A stretch of 64,000 bases of DNA from Corylus avellana (GCF_901000735.1 NC_081546.1:17421220-17485219), one strand, 5' to 3'. Counted from the first letter of the stretch, positions 34,714-46,453 are shown. The notes: a model not told the origin generated them from the letters alone. Translations and numbers: made by a program.

Positions 34714-36209
34714 TGTTGTGCCAAATACTACCTAAATTAATAGATCATATTTAGTACGTTTTCACTCGCAAGTGCACAAGATCAAAACAATAGTATAGTG
34801 TAGCAAGTACAAGATCGATCCCAAGAGGATTGTTGATTTTGTTTTAGAATTGATAAAAATATCATGTTGTCACTAAATTGATATTGTGAAGAAGAAATAA
34901 AAATATATAAAGATAAATGAAAAGCTAGGGCTTTGATATCCACCACTAATCATACTTAGATAATATAACAATATGCCAATGATCCAATCATATTATGAAT
35001 ACTTAATGTTTGCCAACCTAAGGGTATGGCTGTCTACTCCTTAAGCTATTGATTTCTCTAAGCAACGAATTAGGCATGGGTGCCTACTCTAATTCTTTTC
35101 TTTCTTAAAGGATTTAGCATTGGTGTATACTAAGTTGTTCTTTAAAAAAGCATAAATTTATGGAAATCGACAAACACACGGAACCTAGGGCATGGGTGTA
35201 TACTTTCGGTTTTCCATGTTGATTAACCCAAGAACCCGATGTGGATTTCTTTTGTTACTTCTATTAAACCCAGGACTCGGTCATCCAAATTGATTTAATT
35301 AACTAATCCATACCACATGCATATAATGGCCAATAACATACATATGAGGAATTCAAGAAAACAGGAATTAATCAAGTTAAGCAACGCAATATGATTATCA
35401 CAAAGGCGCCAATATTGAAATATTAAATAAACATAATTAGGGCTTCAATCCAGCCCTCCGTAAGAGTTAGTTACACATAATTAAAATAAAACTAAAAAGA
35501 AAAGGGAAAGAAAGAACCAAAAACCGCTCATAGAAGTAGCCTCCAATTCCTCTTCCCAAAGTTGTCTCCTTGAAATTGTGTATTGAATTGTGAGGCTTAG
35601 ATGTCTATTTATAGGGCTTAGGAGAGTCCCTAGAAGCCCTAGTAATCCTAGAAAATTCTGATATTTAAGTCCTAGTCCAATTAGGATAAAGAAAACCCAA
35701 GTCCAAATTGGAAGAGGATTCGTCCAGAATTGTATTCCTATCTTGCGGGGTGATTTTGGCATAGTGGCAGTCCAAATTAGGAAACTATTTTATAATGATT
35801 TGTAGTATTTTGAGTTAGCTTTCCAATACCACTTGAATCACCACAATAGGATATTTGAGTTGAAAGTTATGGTCAAAATACCGAGATGTGTGCAGAATCC
35901 AAATTTGAATCCAATCCGATTTTGACTCCAATTTGAGAAATTCCGATTTAATCATTTTCTTTATTTAATTAAACTTAACCACATCATATAGGTCCTCTAT
36001 TATGATTGGTTAAGCTTAACCATATCTTCTAGGTCTTCCCAATTTGCCCTTTAAGCTTGGAATTTTTCTGTAAACGCTTTATTTTCTTCCAAAAACCTAT
36101 AAAACAAATAAAATACAAAAAAGGAAATAAAATAGCATAAACTAACAAAACTAAGGAATTAACAAGTATAAGTTTAAGGGCTAAAATATGAATATTTTGG
36201 TACTTATCA
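34714..36209 (-). repeat. Solo gypsy LTR inserted in the 5' LTR, 5-bp TSD
   Basis: 1496 bp. On the minus strand it starts TGATAAGTACCAAAATATTC (36209) and ends TTTGGCACAACA (34714), flanked by the perfect repeat TGAAG (34709-34713 and 36210-36214). It is the complete copy of the LTR that is cut by the gap at 32570. Its ends match the solo LTR at 27564-28990 in opposite orientation. Confidence 0.88.
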
Positions 36210-36741
36210 TGAAGCGAAACCTCCAAGAATCACGTCTCCTTCTCCAGCAACTCACAAAATCCTCACAAAACACTCACACAGCAGTATCAGAGAGCCTGGG
36301 GGGGAGAATGAGGCTTAAACATTGAAGGTAAATGAGTATTTATTGGTGAGAAATGCTGAGGGCGCTACCAACTATTCTTAAAAGTAGGAGACGTCTGGTA
36401 CTATTGGGGCGTACGTCTGGTACTATTTATATAGCGGTCCGAAGGCTATAGTGTACATCCAGGTATTAACCAAGGGTTTTCCAAAAAGTAGAGTACATCT
36501 AGTAGTACCCTTGCATACGTCCTGTACAATTTACAAAGTACAGCATACTATTGGCAGAGTACGTCCGGTGGTCCTCTTGCATACTTCCGCACTAAAAACA
36601 AGAGCGTATGTATGGTGGTCCCCGGGCGTACGTCCAGTCAGAAAGTTTAAAATTCTCAAAATGCCCTTCAAGCTATCCCTAGTGACCCAAAGTCCAAATT
36701 AACCCTCTAACTAAGCTTAGTTAATTATTTGGGTCACTACA
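36210..36741 (-). repeat. 5' LTR of the gypsy element, 5' part
   Basis: Continues the interrupted LTR and ends (plus strand) GGGTCACTACA at 36741, matching 24610-25107 of the 3' LTR. The CGTACGTCCGG repeats are also present (36370-36650). The first five bases are the TGAAG duplication of the inserted LTR. Confidence 0.88.
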
Positions 36742-36746
36742 ACGGT

Positions 36747-38230
36747 TCTTTGAGCAACTTTTCACTTCAGGTGGTGCGGAAGGGATGGAAGATTGCTTGG
36801 CTGCTATTGAAAATCGGGTGACTGATGACATGAATGAAAGCTTGTTGAGAACTTTTGAGGCGTCAGAGATAGATTTTGCACTATCGCAATTGCACCCTCT
36901 CAAGTCATCAGGCCCCGACGATTTTGCTGAAGTGCTTTTCCAGAAATCTTGGCCAACGATCTGTAATGAGGTATGCCATGCAACTCTTGATTTTTTGAAT
37001 GAGGGTAGTTTTGATGAGAAATAAATGAAACATACATATGCCTTATTCCCAGAATAAAAAACCCTTCCCAAATTACGGAGTATCGCCCCATTAGCTTATG
37101 CAATGTTATTTATGAGCTTATATCCAAAGTACTTGCCAATAGAATGAAGCGGATACTTGCAACCATAATATCCCCAAACCAAAGTGTGTTTATTCCTGGA
37201 AGACTTATCACGGACAATATTCTGGTAGCTTTTGAGGCGCTCCATACTATGGATACAAGAATGAAAGGAAAAGGGGGATACATGGACATAAAACTGGATA
37301 TGAGTAAAGCTTACAACAGGATGGAGTGGGCTTTTCTGGAGGTAATAATGAGGAAATTGGGTTTTGTAGATAGATGGGCTAATTTGGCCATGACTTGTGT
37401 TCGCATGATGTCTTATTTGGTGCTTATCAATGGACAACCATATGGGCGAATAAACCCTTCTAGGGGCTGTGCCAAGGTGTCCATTGTCCCCCTATTTCTT
37501 TATTTTATGTGCGAAAGGTTTCATGGCGATGCTCAACAGGGCGGAAAGGGAAAGAGGATTCACAGGTTTGCCACTTACTAGAGGAGGAACAAGGCTAAAC
37601 CATTTGTTTTTTGCAGATGATAGTCTGTTGTTTTGCAAGGCCAATGTTGATGATTGGATCCACATCCAAGGAGTGCTATCAAATTATGAGAAAGTGTCAA
37701 GGAAAAAATTGAATAGGGAGAAGACTTCCATCTTGTTCAGTAGCAACACTAAGTAGGAAACACAGGACCATATATCATTAGTTGCAAGACTCAGCTCCAC
37801 ACAAAGGTATGAAAAATATGAGTTTGCCTGTTCTTATTGGTAGATCCCGAATTAGTACTTTCATTGGGATAAAAGGGAAAATCTGGGAGGGAATGCATGG
37901 GTGGAAGGAGAAATTTTTATCGCAGGCAGGAAAGGAGATTCTCATAAAAGCTGTGATACAGGCAATGCCAACCTACACTATGAGTGTATTCCAACTACCT
38001 AAAACTCTTTGTAAGAAGATAAATTCAATAATGGCTAAGTTTTGGTGGGGGCATAAGGGGAACGATTCTAAAGTAGCTTTGATGAGTTAGAAAATATTAG
38101 GGAAGGCAAAAAAGAAGGGTGGAATGGGCTTCCGTGATCTAGAATCTTTTAATATGGCTTTCCTAGCTAAGCAGGGGTGGAGGTTGACCCAATGCCCGGA
38201 TTCTTATGTGGCAAAAATTTATAAGTAAAA
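36747..38230 (+). pseudogene. LINE ORF2, reverse transcriptase part
   Basis: Begins in frame with the codons before 22918 (F-F-E-Q-L-F-T-S). Conserved blocks: L-K-S-S-G-P-D-D-F near 36900; S-V-F-I-P-G-R-L-I-T-D-N-I-L near 37180; the catalytic strand K-L-D-M-S-K-A-Y near 37290; P-S-R-G, then after a one-base shift L-S-P-Y-F-F near 37480; the catalytic F-A-D-D near 37610; and G-F-R-D-L-E with A-F-L-A-K-Q-G-W-R-L near 38130-38190. Stops at 37022, 37754, 38088 and others make it inactive. Confidence 0.9.
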
Positions 38231-38935
38231 ATACTTCCCAAACAGTACTTTTTTGGAAGCTCCTATGGGGAAGAAACCTTCATATGCATGGCGTAGTATC
38301 TAGAATGCAAAAAAAACATATGCAAGCTGGTATGAGATGGAAAGTGGGAGATGGAAAGAAGATTCACATACGACAGGACAAATGGGTGAATTCTCTTACC
38401 ACAAATGCTGTTCAAACCCCGATATGCATTCTTGAGGACACGGCCACTGTTAGCACTCTCGTTGATGAGATCACAAGGTGGTGGAATATCCCATTGGTAA
38501 AGGAGGTCTTTAATGGAGAAGATGTGGGGAAGATATGTGAGATTAATCTTTGTCCAAAGCCACATCCAGACAAGCTGGTTTGGGCAGGTAATAAGAGTGG
38601 GGAATTTACAGTACGGAGTGCATATCATTTAGCACAGGAGGAAAAACAAAAGGAAGCAGGTTCTAGCTCCAATTTGCAATCTCTTTGCATGTTCTGGAAA
38701 AGAGTTTGGAGGCTCAGGGTTCCAAGGGTGCTGACAAATTTTTTATGGTAGACCTGTTCCAATATACTCCCCACAAAGGAGAATCTGTTATGGCGCCACA
38801 TCACTAACGATCCCCTCTATCCTCTATGCGAATCCTCCATGGAGACGGCAGGCCATGTGCTATGGAGTTGTCTAGCTGCTAGGAATGTTTGGCTTGAGTG
38901 CAGTAAAAAAACTCCAAAAATGCATGTTTGAAGAT
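38231..38935 (+). pseudogene. LINE ORF2, zf-RVT region
   Basis: Frame 38206-38751 carries M-R-W-K-V-G-D-G-K-K-I-H-I, D-K-W-V, L-V-W-A-G-N-K-S-G-E-F-T-V-R-S-A-Y and F-W-K-R-V-W-R-L-R-V-P-R-V, typical of the segment between reverse transcriptase and RNase H in plant L1 elements. A stop at 38749 replaces a Trp-like codon, and zinc-binding residues follow (C-E-S-S near 38830, H-V-L-W-S-C near 38850). Confidence 0.8.
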
Positions 38936-39194
38936 GAAGGGTTCATGAATATTCTAGACAAGCTGTTCACCAAATTGGAGGAGGAGGAAATGTGCTTCAT
39001 AGCAATAGTAGCTAGACAACTACAACTAAGAAGAAACAAAGTAGTATTTGATGTGGGATTTATTCCTCCTTCTGTCCTCATCCAAAGAGCCCACGACCAT
39101 TTGGTTGTGCATGAGAAGGTGCAACTGATGAATCGAGAAGGCCAACCTCTGTATGTCAGCGCAGAGAGGAAAATCTAGGAAAAACCAAGGGAGG

Positions 39195-39660
39195 GTTTTG
39201 TCAAGCCCAACTGGGACGCAACCCTTGATTCTAGGAGAAGGGTAATGGGAGTGGGAATTCTGGCGGGGGACTGTAGAGGAGGAGTAGTAGCAGCAAAGTG
39301 CATACAAAGACCCAGAATCAATGACCTAGCGGCAGCTAAAGCGTATGGTGCCTGGGAAACGGGGGAGCTTGGCGTGCTACTGGGATTATCCCAAGCAAAC
39401 ATAAAGAGCGACTCCCTGAAGGTGGTGAACGCTCTTTGGCCAGCAAATGCTGGAGCAATTATGGGCACATGATTGATGATGCCAAGTCCCTCGTCCAAAG
39501 TTTTCCGGGATGGAGTATCAAACACGTGAAAAGGGAGGCGAATGAAGCTGCACATTGATTAGCCAAAATGGCTTTGACCTTGGTAGAAGATGTTTGTTGG
39601 AAGGACCAAATTCCCCCATGCATTAGGGATATTGTAATTGCAGAACAAGGAGTTTTGGCT
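39195..39660 (+). pseudogene. LINE ORF2, RNase H-like C-terminus
   Basis: Starts W-D-A-T-L-D near 39205, with the first acidic residue of RNase H-like folds, then G-V-G-I-L, the segment A-A-A-K-A-Y-G-A-W-E-T-G near 39330, I-K-S-D-S-L-K-V-V near 39400, and after stops H-V-K-R-E-A-N-E-A-A-H near 39520. This is the RVT_3 domain common at the end of plant L1 ORF2. The stop at about 39662 is followed by the poly(A) tail. Confidence 0.8.
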
Positions 39661-39717
39661 TGATGAAATTTTGGAATCCCAATTAAAAAAAAAAAAAAAA
39701 AAGTGAAATTTCTAGGG

Positions 39718-40023
39718 GGCTTGAAGGTATGAAATGATTTCATTTTGGATTTGTTGTGTGTTTGTGAAGATGGAAGATTTTAAGTCAAGTTCATGTCAAT
39801 TAAATTTAAAATAAGGAAGTTATGGTCCTTACAAGCTCAACATGTGAAACTGTCTAACAATATGTAGGTTCAAATTTTGTTGAACTGTCTAGATAGGTTA
39901 ACGATCACATTAGAACACGATTTTTTGGATATGTTACAAACCAAAGGTTGAAGCACATTTAGGATTAAGCTTGCATTTTAAAGACTATGTTTTGCGCTTA
40001 AAGAATAGAATGATTCATGGTGG
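39718..40023. other. Host flank of the LINE, nothing recognised
   Basis: Continues the AT-rich sequence left at 20126. No gene or repeat is recognised. Confidence 0.5.
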
Positions 40024-40105
40024 GTGTAATAAGCGCCGAATGTTGCACATACAAGCCTCTTAACTCGCATATGTTAATTCATTAGTTTCATTATATTAAC
40101 CTAAA
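40024..40105 (+). repeat. Short gypsy LTR start fragment
   Basis: TGTAATAAGCGCCGAATGTTGC and the following 50 bases match the LTR start at 461 (minus). Similarity stops near 40105, so only the 5' tip remains. Confidence 0.55.
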
Positions 40106-42185
40106 GCCTACCTGCTTCTCATGACCAAGACAAGTCATATGAGGTTTAATATGTTATAGTCTAGATGGAGTTCCCAGTTCCATTTACGACTACGAACAAC
40201 ATATTTTTTAAGTTCCAAGGACCTTTAAGTATGATCTTCTATGAAACTCACACCATCACTCAAATTCAACGCATCTTAAGAATCTCACATGTATACAATC
40301 GGCCAATACACAATCACACATATATGTCATGCAAGAATAAGTGTGTATGTCTACCCATAGTCTCACTTTGGCAAGTATCTTGTGAACGAGATACTACAGA
40401 ATTTAGTGCTTTCAAAATAATGCCATGCTATATCTCCTTAAGAAATTCTCTTGAGAGATATCTTCTCATTTGAGATAATGTTTGCATTTCACCAAAATAC
40501 CCAACACTCTTTGGTCCATGGTTGAGTTAACAACACTTTTGTTGCTCTTACAACCCCCACCCTGTTGTTTATCTTTTAAGACAAACAATTATGACAGCTT
40601 GTCAACAATCCAAAAGCATCTTAGATTTCAATTATTGACAGCACTCCTACATCATCTGAGATGATTAAGGTATTGGGCGACATAATTTCTTGATCTCAAC
40701 TTGATCAAACTTGATATTCCATTTCATGAATGCATGCTAAAACGCTTGCCTAAATGTCTCTACAGACATATTAGTCATGTTGAGCTAAAAGATCAACCTT
40801 GACTATAATAGACTTCCAGCAAGGTCTATTACGTTAAAGAATTTTCTCATGTTTGATCCCACTCTTTTAAGAAAACATCCTTAAGTACCATTTCTTTGAA
40901 GGTTTTATCTTTCCCCTCTATCTTCATGTTTACTTGCGGATTAAATCACAATCAATGAACAGCTTTTAGGCATTCTTACAAGTATGTCAGACTTAGTTAG
41001 GGATAACAACTGGAGCTCGATCTCACATATCTGCATCCTACCAATGCATTGTCTTTCAGGATTTGATTCATGTAATAAATCTTGGCTCCCATTCACAATA
41101 TGGTAATTACTAGATACTTTAGTAAATTGGGGAATATATGAATAATTTTTAAGTGCCTTCAGGTAGCGCATAAATTATTCTTTTATCAAGTATATGTGTA
41201 TTTATAGAATCTCTCACTCTTTTTTTTTTGAATTACTTATAAGTCTGTCTTTTAGGAACTTGGTTATAAGCTAACACTTTCCTAATCAAGACTTTATATT
41301 TGTAATCAAAAACCTTTAATTTTCTTTTAAAGTATCTAATAACCAATCATATCGTGAACTGCATTGTTGTCTTTAAGATATTTCCTTAAAGGAAATAAGG
41401 TAAAGTATTACAATAGTTTACTCCTTAAAATCCCACACTTTCTTTGTTTAAACAAAGATGTGCTTCCTCATAGGATATTATCCATACTATGATTTGTTAT
41501 TCCCAAGAGATACTCCAACATATAACTTTCTTTGAATTTCTTCAAATACACTTATATTTGAACATGCTTGGCTATCATCAAGTGATTTATTCAATATCTC
41601 TTTTATAACATATCATAATATTCTAACCAAAGCATATCCACTTGCCAATCTTCTCCTAAGAAAAGATTCCCTTGTTCATATCATTCTCCAAGAAAATTCT
41701 TAAGACTATGATCTATTGAGATCCAAAGGATCCCAGGAGTCTACCATAAACTTTTGAATCTTTGATGGATGAATAAGTAAAACATTAACATGGAAATGTA
41801 TATGAGCTATTAGCCTTAAGGATAAACATAGTAATGAGATTCTAAAAATGAGTAACATACAATCATCACACTATAAGCAATAATTCACTGAACATAACTT
41901 CAATTACTTTATTGCAATTGGCATATCTTACAATATCAATCTATCCTTTAAAAAAATATTTTCATTTTTTATATAGTATGTACTCTGATGCTCTTCATGG
42001 AATCTTCATTCCATCTTCAAACTTCATGGTCCCTGTCTTCTTTTCTTGGTTTTCTGGTTTCTTGGAATCTCTGCAAAATGAATTGCATACATGAATTAGC
42101 CAAAAATCCACACACTAGGAACTCTGGTGGATTTCTACTAAAACATGTACCCTTTCAAAAGAAGAACTTTTACCTGAACATTTGA
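40106..42185 (-). repeat. Degenerate copia internal region
   Basis: Lies downstream of the minus-strand gag below. 41640-41920 is related to 13580-13870 and 3890-4080. No open frame or pol motif could be recognised, so the region is either highly decayed or non-coding filler of a non-autonomous element. Confidence 0.45.
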
Positions 42186-42189
42186 ATGC

Positions 42190-42850
42190 CAGATACTTGG
42201 GTAATTTCTCAACCAGTGACCATCCTTATTACAGTAGTAACAAACCCCTTTAGGTTTGCCCTTGGATTTCTTGTGAGCTTTATTGATACCTTTGGAAAAG
42301 GATTGCGAGTTGTCATGTACTCACTCTTCTTCTACCTTCCAGCTCTAAGCAAGAAGAGCTTTCATACACCATACTCAGACCATGGATCCACGATGCTTTC
42401 TGATGCATTACTTTTCAATTCAGACAAAGTACAAACCTTTTTGCCTTTATTACGTCTAAAATCCTTATAACATTCAATAACGGAATTTAGGATTTCATCA
42501 ATCTTGGATTGACTATCCAATCTAGTATCAAGCAGATTGAGTTCTTTCAACTTGGCCATCTGATAGTCAACTGAAACCGCCTCAGTCATTTCGGTATCAC
42601 AATCTTGTTTGGGAACAATATAGTTCTTCCCAAACCTCACTTCTAGATATTCCAGCATATCTTAAGCATATTTAAAGTCTTTCAACTTCTCATAAAACTC
42701 AGGTGTTGATGATGTCAATATGAACTCTATTGCCACATCATTAACATGCTCCCACTGACTATATGTAACTATAGCGTCCTCAGTGGAGTCTAGAGTAGGC
42801 TTTTCTAGTCTCGATTGCACAAGATTGTGCCCTTCAATCATCATAGACAA
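42190..42850 (-). pseudogene. Copia gag, broken
   Basis: Two minus-strand frames (42850-42662 and 42658-42362) separated by one stop read as one gag: P-T-L-D-S-T-E-D-A near 42790, Q-W-E-H-V-N-D-V-A, K-L-K-D-F-K-Y-A at the stop, then L-E-Y-L-E-V-R-F-G-K-N-Y-I-V-P. After a shift, a zinc knuckle C-Y-Y-C-N-K-D-G-H-W-L-R-N near 42200-42240 has its last Cys changed to Tyr. It is related to UBN2-type gag of plant copia elements. Confidence 0.8.
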
Positions 42851-42899
42851 GTTCTACTCTTGTCTCCAATCTTCATACAATAAATTAGTAATGATAGAT

Positions 42900-44430
42900 A
42901 TTATACCAACAGGATATACATGCAGTTCATAAGGATTATATGATTGACAAACTGAATTATTAAAGAACAATTATTAAGACATATATTTTAGCAAATCAAT
43001 ATGTATATGAAAACAAAAAACAAAACACAGAATATGATAATGCATCGACTACCCAATCTATGCAATTAAAAACACCCTTCGTAGGGAGCAAGGCCCATGG
43101 CCAAGGTGAGGGGCTATAACTACTATGATCTAGGCGAGATTACCATCTCATAATTAACATCCCATAATGCTAATTTCTAGTCGTCTTGCAGCAGTCTCTA
43201 ACTTTAAGATAACATTGCTCATTTGGGAGATTAATATCTTAAGTCAATCAAGTGTGTACCATCAGTTAGATTCAATGTAATTGTCAAGTAACTCCACGTT
43301 AGTGTGGTCGTCATTGATACATAACCACACCTCCTCTATCCCTTGAGAAGATCCTATCATAATCTATGAAGTAAAAAACACCCTTTGTATAGAGCATGGC
43401 TCATGGCCAAGGAGAGGTGCTCCTCACATCATTCTTTACGATAAACCTACGATGGAGACTGCGAGAGTCAAGATGATTGATTCTCTTCCTGCTTGATATT
43501 TTTAAGAATATGGGTTTTGACTACTTTCCACTCTAATTGGATTTCCCATCCAAATCATATTAGTGATCCTAACTGTGTTAGGTTCCTTATCTTATTGGGC
43601 ATAGGCTTCTTATTTATTAAAATAAAATTAATCCAATTACTTTCCCAAAATAGGAGCCCTAATTTATATAACATTGTTAACCCAATAACATTAGGATACC
43701 ATCCTTTTTCAAGGAACTTTGTCACATATTAGGTACAAGGAGTTAAGCTCCCGCTCCTTATTTAAGGAAAAATACAAACCCCAAAACTTTACATAAATGG
43801 AAACTTTACATAAATGGAAACTTTCCATAAATAGAAAATTGCCATCCAAATAGACATTATTGATCCTAACCAAGTTAGGTTAGTTTAATTCCCATTGGAA
43901 TCATGTCTAGGTTTATGGAGTTCCAACTCCCAAACCAATCCTTATTTATAACTTTCCTTAATTATGATTCTTAAACATTTAAATTCCAACTAGATTGGAA
44001 TCTATCATGTTTGAGTAATCACAATTTCCTTAGGAAATTATAATTAACCACAATATTTCTTGGGAAAAAGAGATCCAAAATATTAGACTAAAGATTTTTG
44101 GATCTATACTATTAGGGTTTATGGATTAAGGTTAGGGTTTGGGAAAACCCTAAATAATCCAAGGCATAGCCGCCCCTAGGTGTGAGAAGTCTAGGTATCG
44201 CACTCCATGATTGGCAACTGGTCATCCCTACAAGTGATACCTTATTTGTGGGTTGGACCCATGGCTAATACCCATTAAGGTGAAAATAATGGTTAGACCC
44301 ATGGATCACCTTTTTGCTTAGTTATGAATTAAATTCATATCTTAGCATGTATCATGATTAAATCACCATGCAACAAAACATCAAAACTATGAATGTAGGC
44401 ATGTCTCATTGATTCAGAGCTCTTTTATAG
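42900..44430 (-). repeat. Copia LTR/leader, minus orientation
   Basis: Reverse complement of much of 11400-13330 (for example GATTAAATCACCATGCA near 44355, and AGGGCTCCTATTTTGGGAAA on the minus strand near 43650). It stands upstream of the minus-strand gag. Near 44160-44290 is a GC-richer block with repeated GACCCATGG. Exact LTR limits are not resolved. Confidence 0.55.
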
Positions 44431-44493
44431 TCAATGACAACATGCAACCATGCACTCAAATCAAGAAATGATTGATTTCAACCTAAAGTGTTT

Positions 44494-44949
44494 GGGGTAA
44501 TTACATTTTTCCCATCAACTACAACGCATTATCACTTTGTCTCCATGAACTGACAACCCTACTACCTGACCCTATCAACTACCATTTTGTGCCCAAAACC
44601 CCCTTCCGTCAGTCAAAGGCGTTAACTCAGACAGTCAAACCCATCACGTACATCTCACATGCCATCTTAAAATTTTCTATCCCACTTTTACCCACAGTAG
44701 GGTTGTCAGTTCATGGGGCAAAGTGATGATGCGTTGTAGTTGATGGGGGAAAACGTAGGATAGAAAATTTCAAGATGGCGTGTGGGGGGCATGTAATGGG
44801 TTGACCTTCTAAGTTAACGCTTTTGAGTGACGGAATGGGGATTTTGGGCACAAAATGGTAGTTTGATAGGGTCGGGCAGTAGGGTTATCAGTTCATAGGG
44901 GCAAAGTGACAATGCGTTGTAGTTGATAGAGGGAAAAGGTAATTACCCC
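44494..44949. mobile_element. Inverted-repeat MITE (Mutator-like style)
   Basis: The ends are GGGGTAATTACATTTTTCCC and the inverse of GGGGTAATTACCTTTTCCC. Almost the entire 456 bp folds back (CAACTACAACGCATT near one end, AATGCGTTGTAGTTG near the other). Flanking duplication is not clear. Confidence 0.75.
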
Positions 44950-45488
44950 TTTTAGTTTTGTTACTAAACATCATTAACTTTAAAAAAGTACTTAAAACAT
45001 GTAATTACCAAACATGTAAGCAACTTTTCAGTAGTAGCACTTTTGACAAAAGCTATATCCAAAAACTTTATTTTTCATCGCAATCCCAAACAGGCTCTTA
45101 GTATACATGATGTTTCACCTCAAATTTACAAAGTAATAAAATTACATGTGCATCATTGTACTTAAAAATAAAATAAAAAAATGTTAGGAGTATCAAATTT
45201 TGTACTAAAAATTGGGCACTAACGTAATGTGAAGCTTATTTAGTAATGATGATCACAATAATTGATCAAGAAAAATTCTACCGATATCAATGAATAGGCT
45301 CGACACCATTTTGGCATTCATCTCTTGTAAAAAAATTTGTACTCATAACATTTCTCCTTAAAAAGTTTTTAACAACTCGCTCATTTTGGCAGCCAAACTC
45401 AGCAATTTTGTTGAGAAATGCTACACCTCCTAGTTTATTTTTTCTAAATGTTAGTTCCCAAGTGATGTGTTACCATCCAAAAATAGTA
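44950..45488. other. No gene recognised
   Basis: AT-rich. 45020-45110 resembles the arm of a Tourist-like MITE (compare 58298-58533), but no second arm is seen. Confidence 0.4.
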
Positions 45489-46453
45489 GGAAAAAAAAAA
45501 GTTAAATACACTTTACCCCCCTCCCCCCAAAGTTTGAGCCAATTTTCAATTTGATCTCCAATGTTTCAATTTTTACAACGCACCCCACAAGTGTTAAAAA
45601 AAATTCATTGTGGCCCATCCATTAACCATTTTCACTTTTTTTTAATGAAAATAATGAAAAATACTAAATTACCCCTACAATTTTATTTTTTATTAAAAAA
45701 AAAATGATTAAAAAAAAAATGGGGTTGGTTGTAGCCACCCCTTTGGCCATTTTGAGGGGTGACTGGCCACCCCCATCTAGCTGGATTGGAGGTGACGTGC
45801 CACCCCATGGCCCATGGGGGGCAACCCCCATTTGACTGGATTGGGGGTGGCGTGCCACCCCATGGGCCATGGGGGGTGGTCGGCCACCCCTCCAAATCGG
45901 GGTGGTTTCGATCATCCCTTTGGGGGTGGAAAGGGCCAAGGACCCCCAAATGGCTAGATCTCGCCACCCGCCACGACTCATGGGGGCTGGCCGACCACCT
46001 GGTCCGCCACCCCCAAGGGGCCAAATCGGGGTGGTTTCGATCACCCCTTTGGGGGTGGAAAGGGCCAAGGACCCCCAAATGGCCAGATCCCGCCACCCCC
46101 AATTCAGCCATTTGGGAGTTGCTGAGCCACCCCCTTGGTCAATTAAGCCATCCCCAAAGGATTTGAGGGTTGTCGAAACCACCTCCATGGCAAAAAGAGC
46201 CACCCCCAATTATTATTATTATTATTATTATTTTGGTTTGACTTTGGAGCATTTTTGTTTGGAAATTTAAAACAAACAAAAAAATACACGTGCTTGGCAC
46301 GTCACCAATTTGCGGTTAAATTAGACAAAAATTGTTAATGGATGGGCCACATTAAAAAGTTTTGAAACTTTGATAGGTACATTGTAAAAATTGAAATATT
46401 GAAGGTCAAATTAAAAATCAGCTCAAACTTTGGGGGGTAAAGTATAATTTTCC
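45489..46453. mobile_element. Inverted-repeat element with GC-rich repetitive core
   Basis: The outer arms (45489-45680 and 46310-46453) are AT-rich inverted repeats with CTTTACCCCC, CCAATGTTTCAATTTTTACAA and GGCCCATCCATTAAC. The core 45725-46205 is very GC-rich, with direct repeats of GTGGTTTCGATCA, CTTTGGGGGTGGAAAGGGCC and GGGCCAAGGACCCCCAAATGG at 45900-45955 and 46028-46085. The long frames on both strands in the core are by-products of its composition. Duplication of the target was not resolved. Confidence 0.75.

Larger units (their letters stand above)
22919..36741 (-). mobile_element. Defective Ty3/gypsy LTR retrotransposon inside the LINE
   Basis: On the minus strand: 5' LTR (36741 to 30119, interrupted), primer site, gag, integrase, polypurine tract and 3' LTR (25107 to 22919). 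The target duplication appears as ACGGT (36742-36746) and ATGAT (22914-22918), equal apart from two transitions. Removing the element and one duplication restores the LINE frame. Protease, reverse transcriptase and most of RNase H are absent, so it is non-autonomous. Its internal region carries the solo LTR 27564-28990. Confidence 0.9.
20127..39717 (+). mobile_element. Full-length L1-type LINE, split by a nested gypsy element
   Basis: The LINE body is 20144-22918 plus 36747-39700 (about 5.7 kb), ending in a poly(A) run at 39685-39702. It is flanked by the perfect 17-bp target duplication AAGTGAAATTTCTAGGG (20127-20143 and 39701-39717; the first two A may belong to the tail). The halves join in reading frame across the nested insertion (22919-36741). 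ORF1, endonuclease, reverse transcriptase, zf-RVT and RNase H-like regions are all present but carry stops and frameshifts. Confidence 0.93.

Noticed and set aside
44485..44958. 9-bp target duplication of the MITE at 44494-44949
   Set aside because: The flanks AAAGTGTTT and TTTTAGTTT agree only in their last four bases, so a duplication is not supported.
45664..46270. Long open frames on both strands (up to 181 codons) in the GC-rich block
   Set aside because: They overlap on both strands, follow the direct repeats of the DNA, are rich in Gly, Pro and Trp, and lie inside an inverted-repeat element. No known domain.
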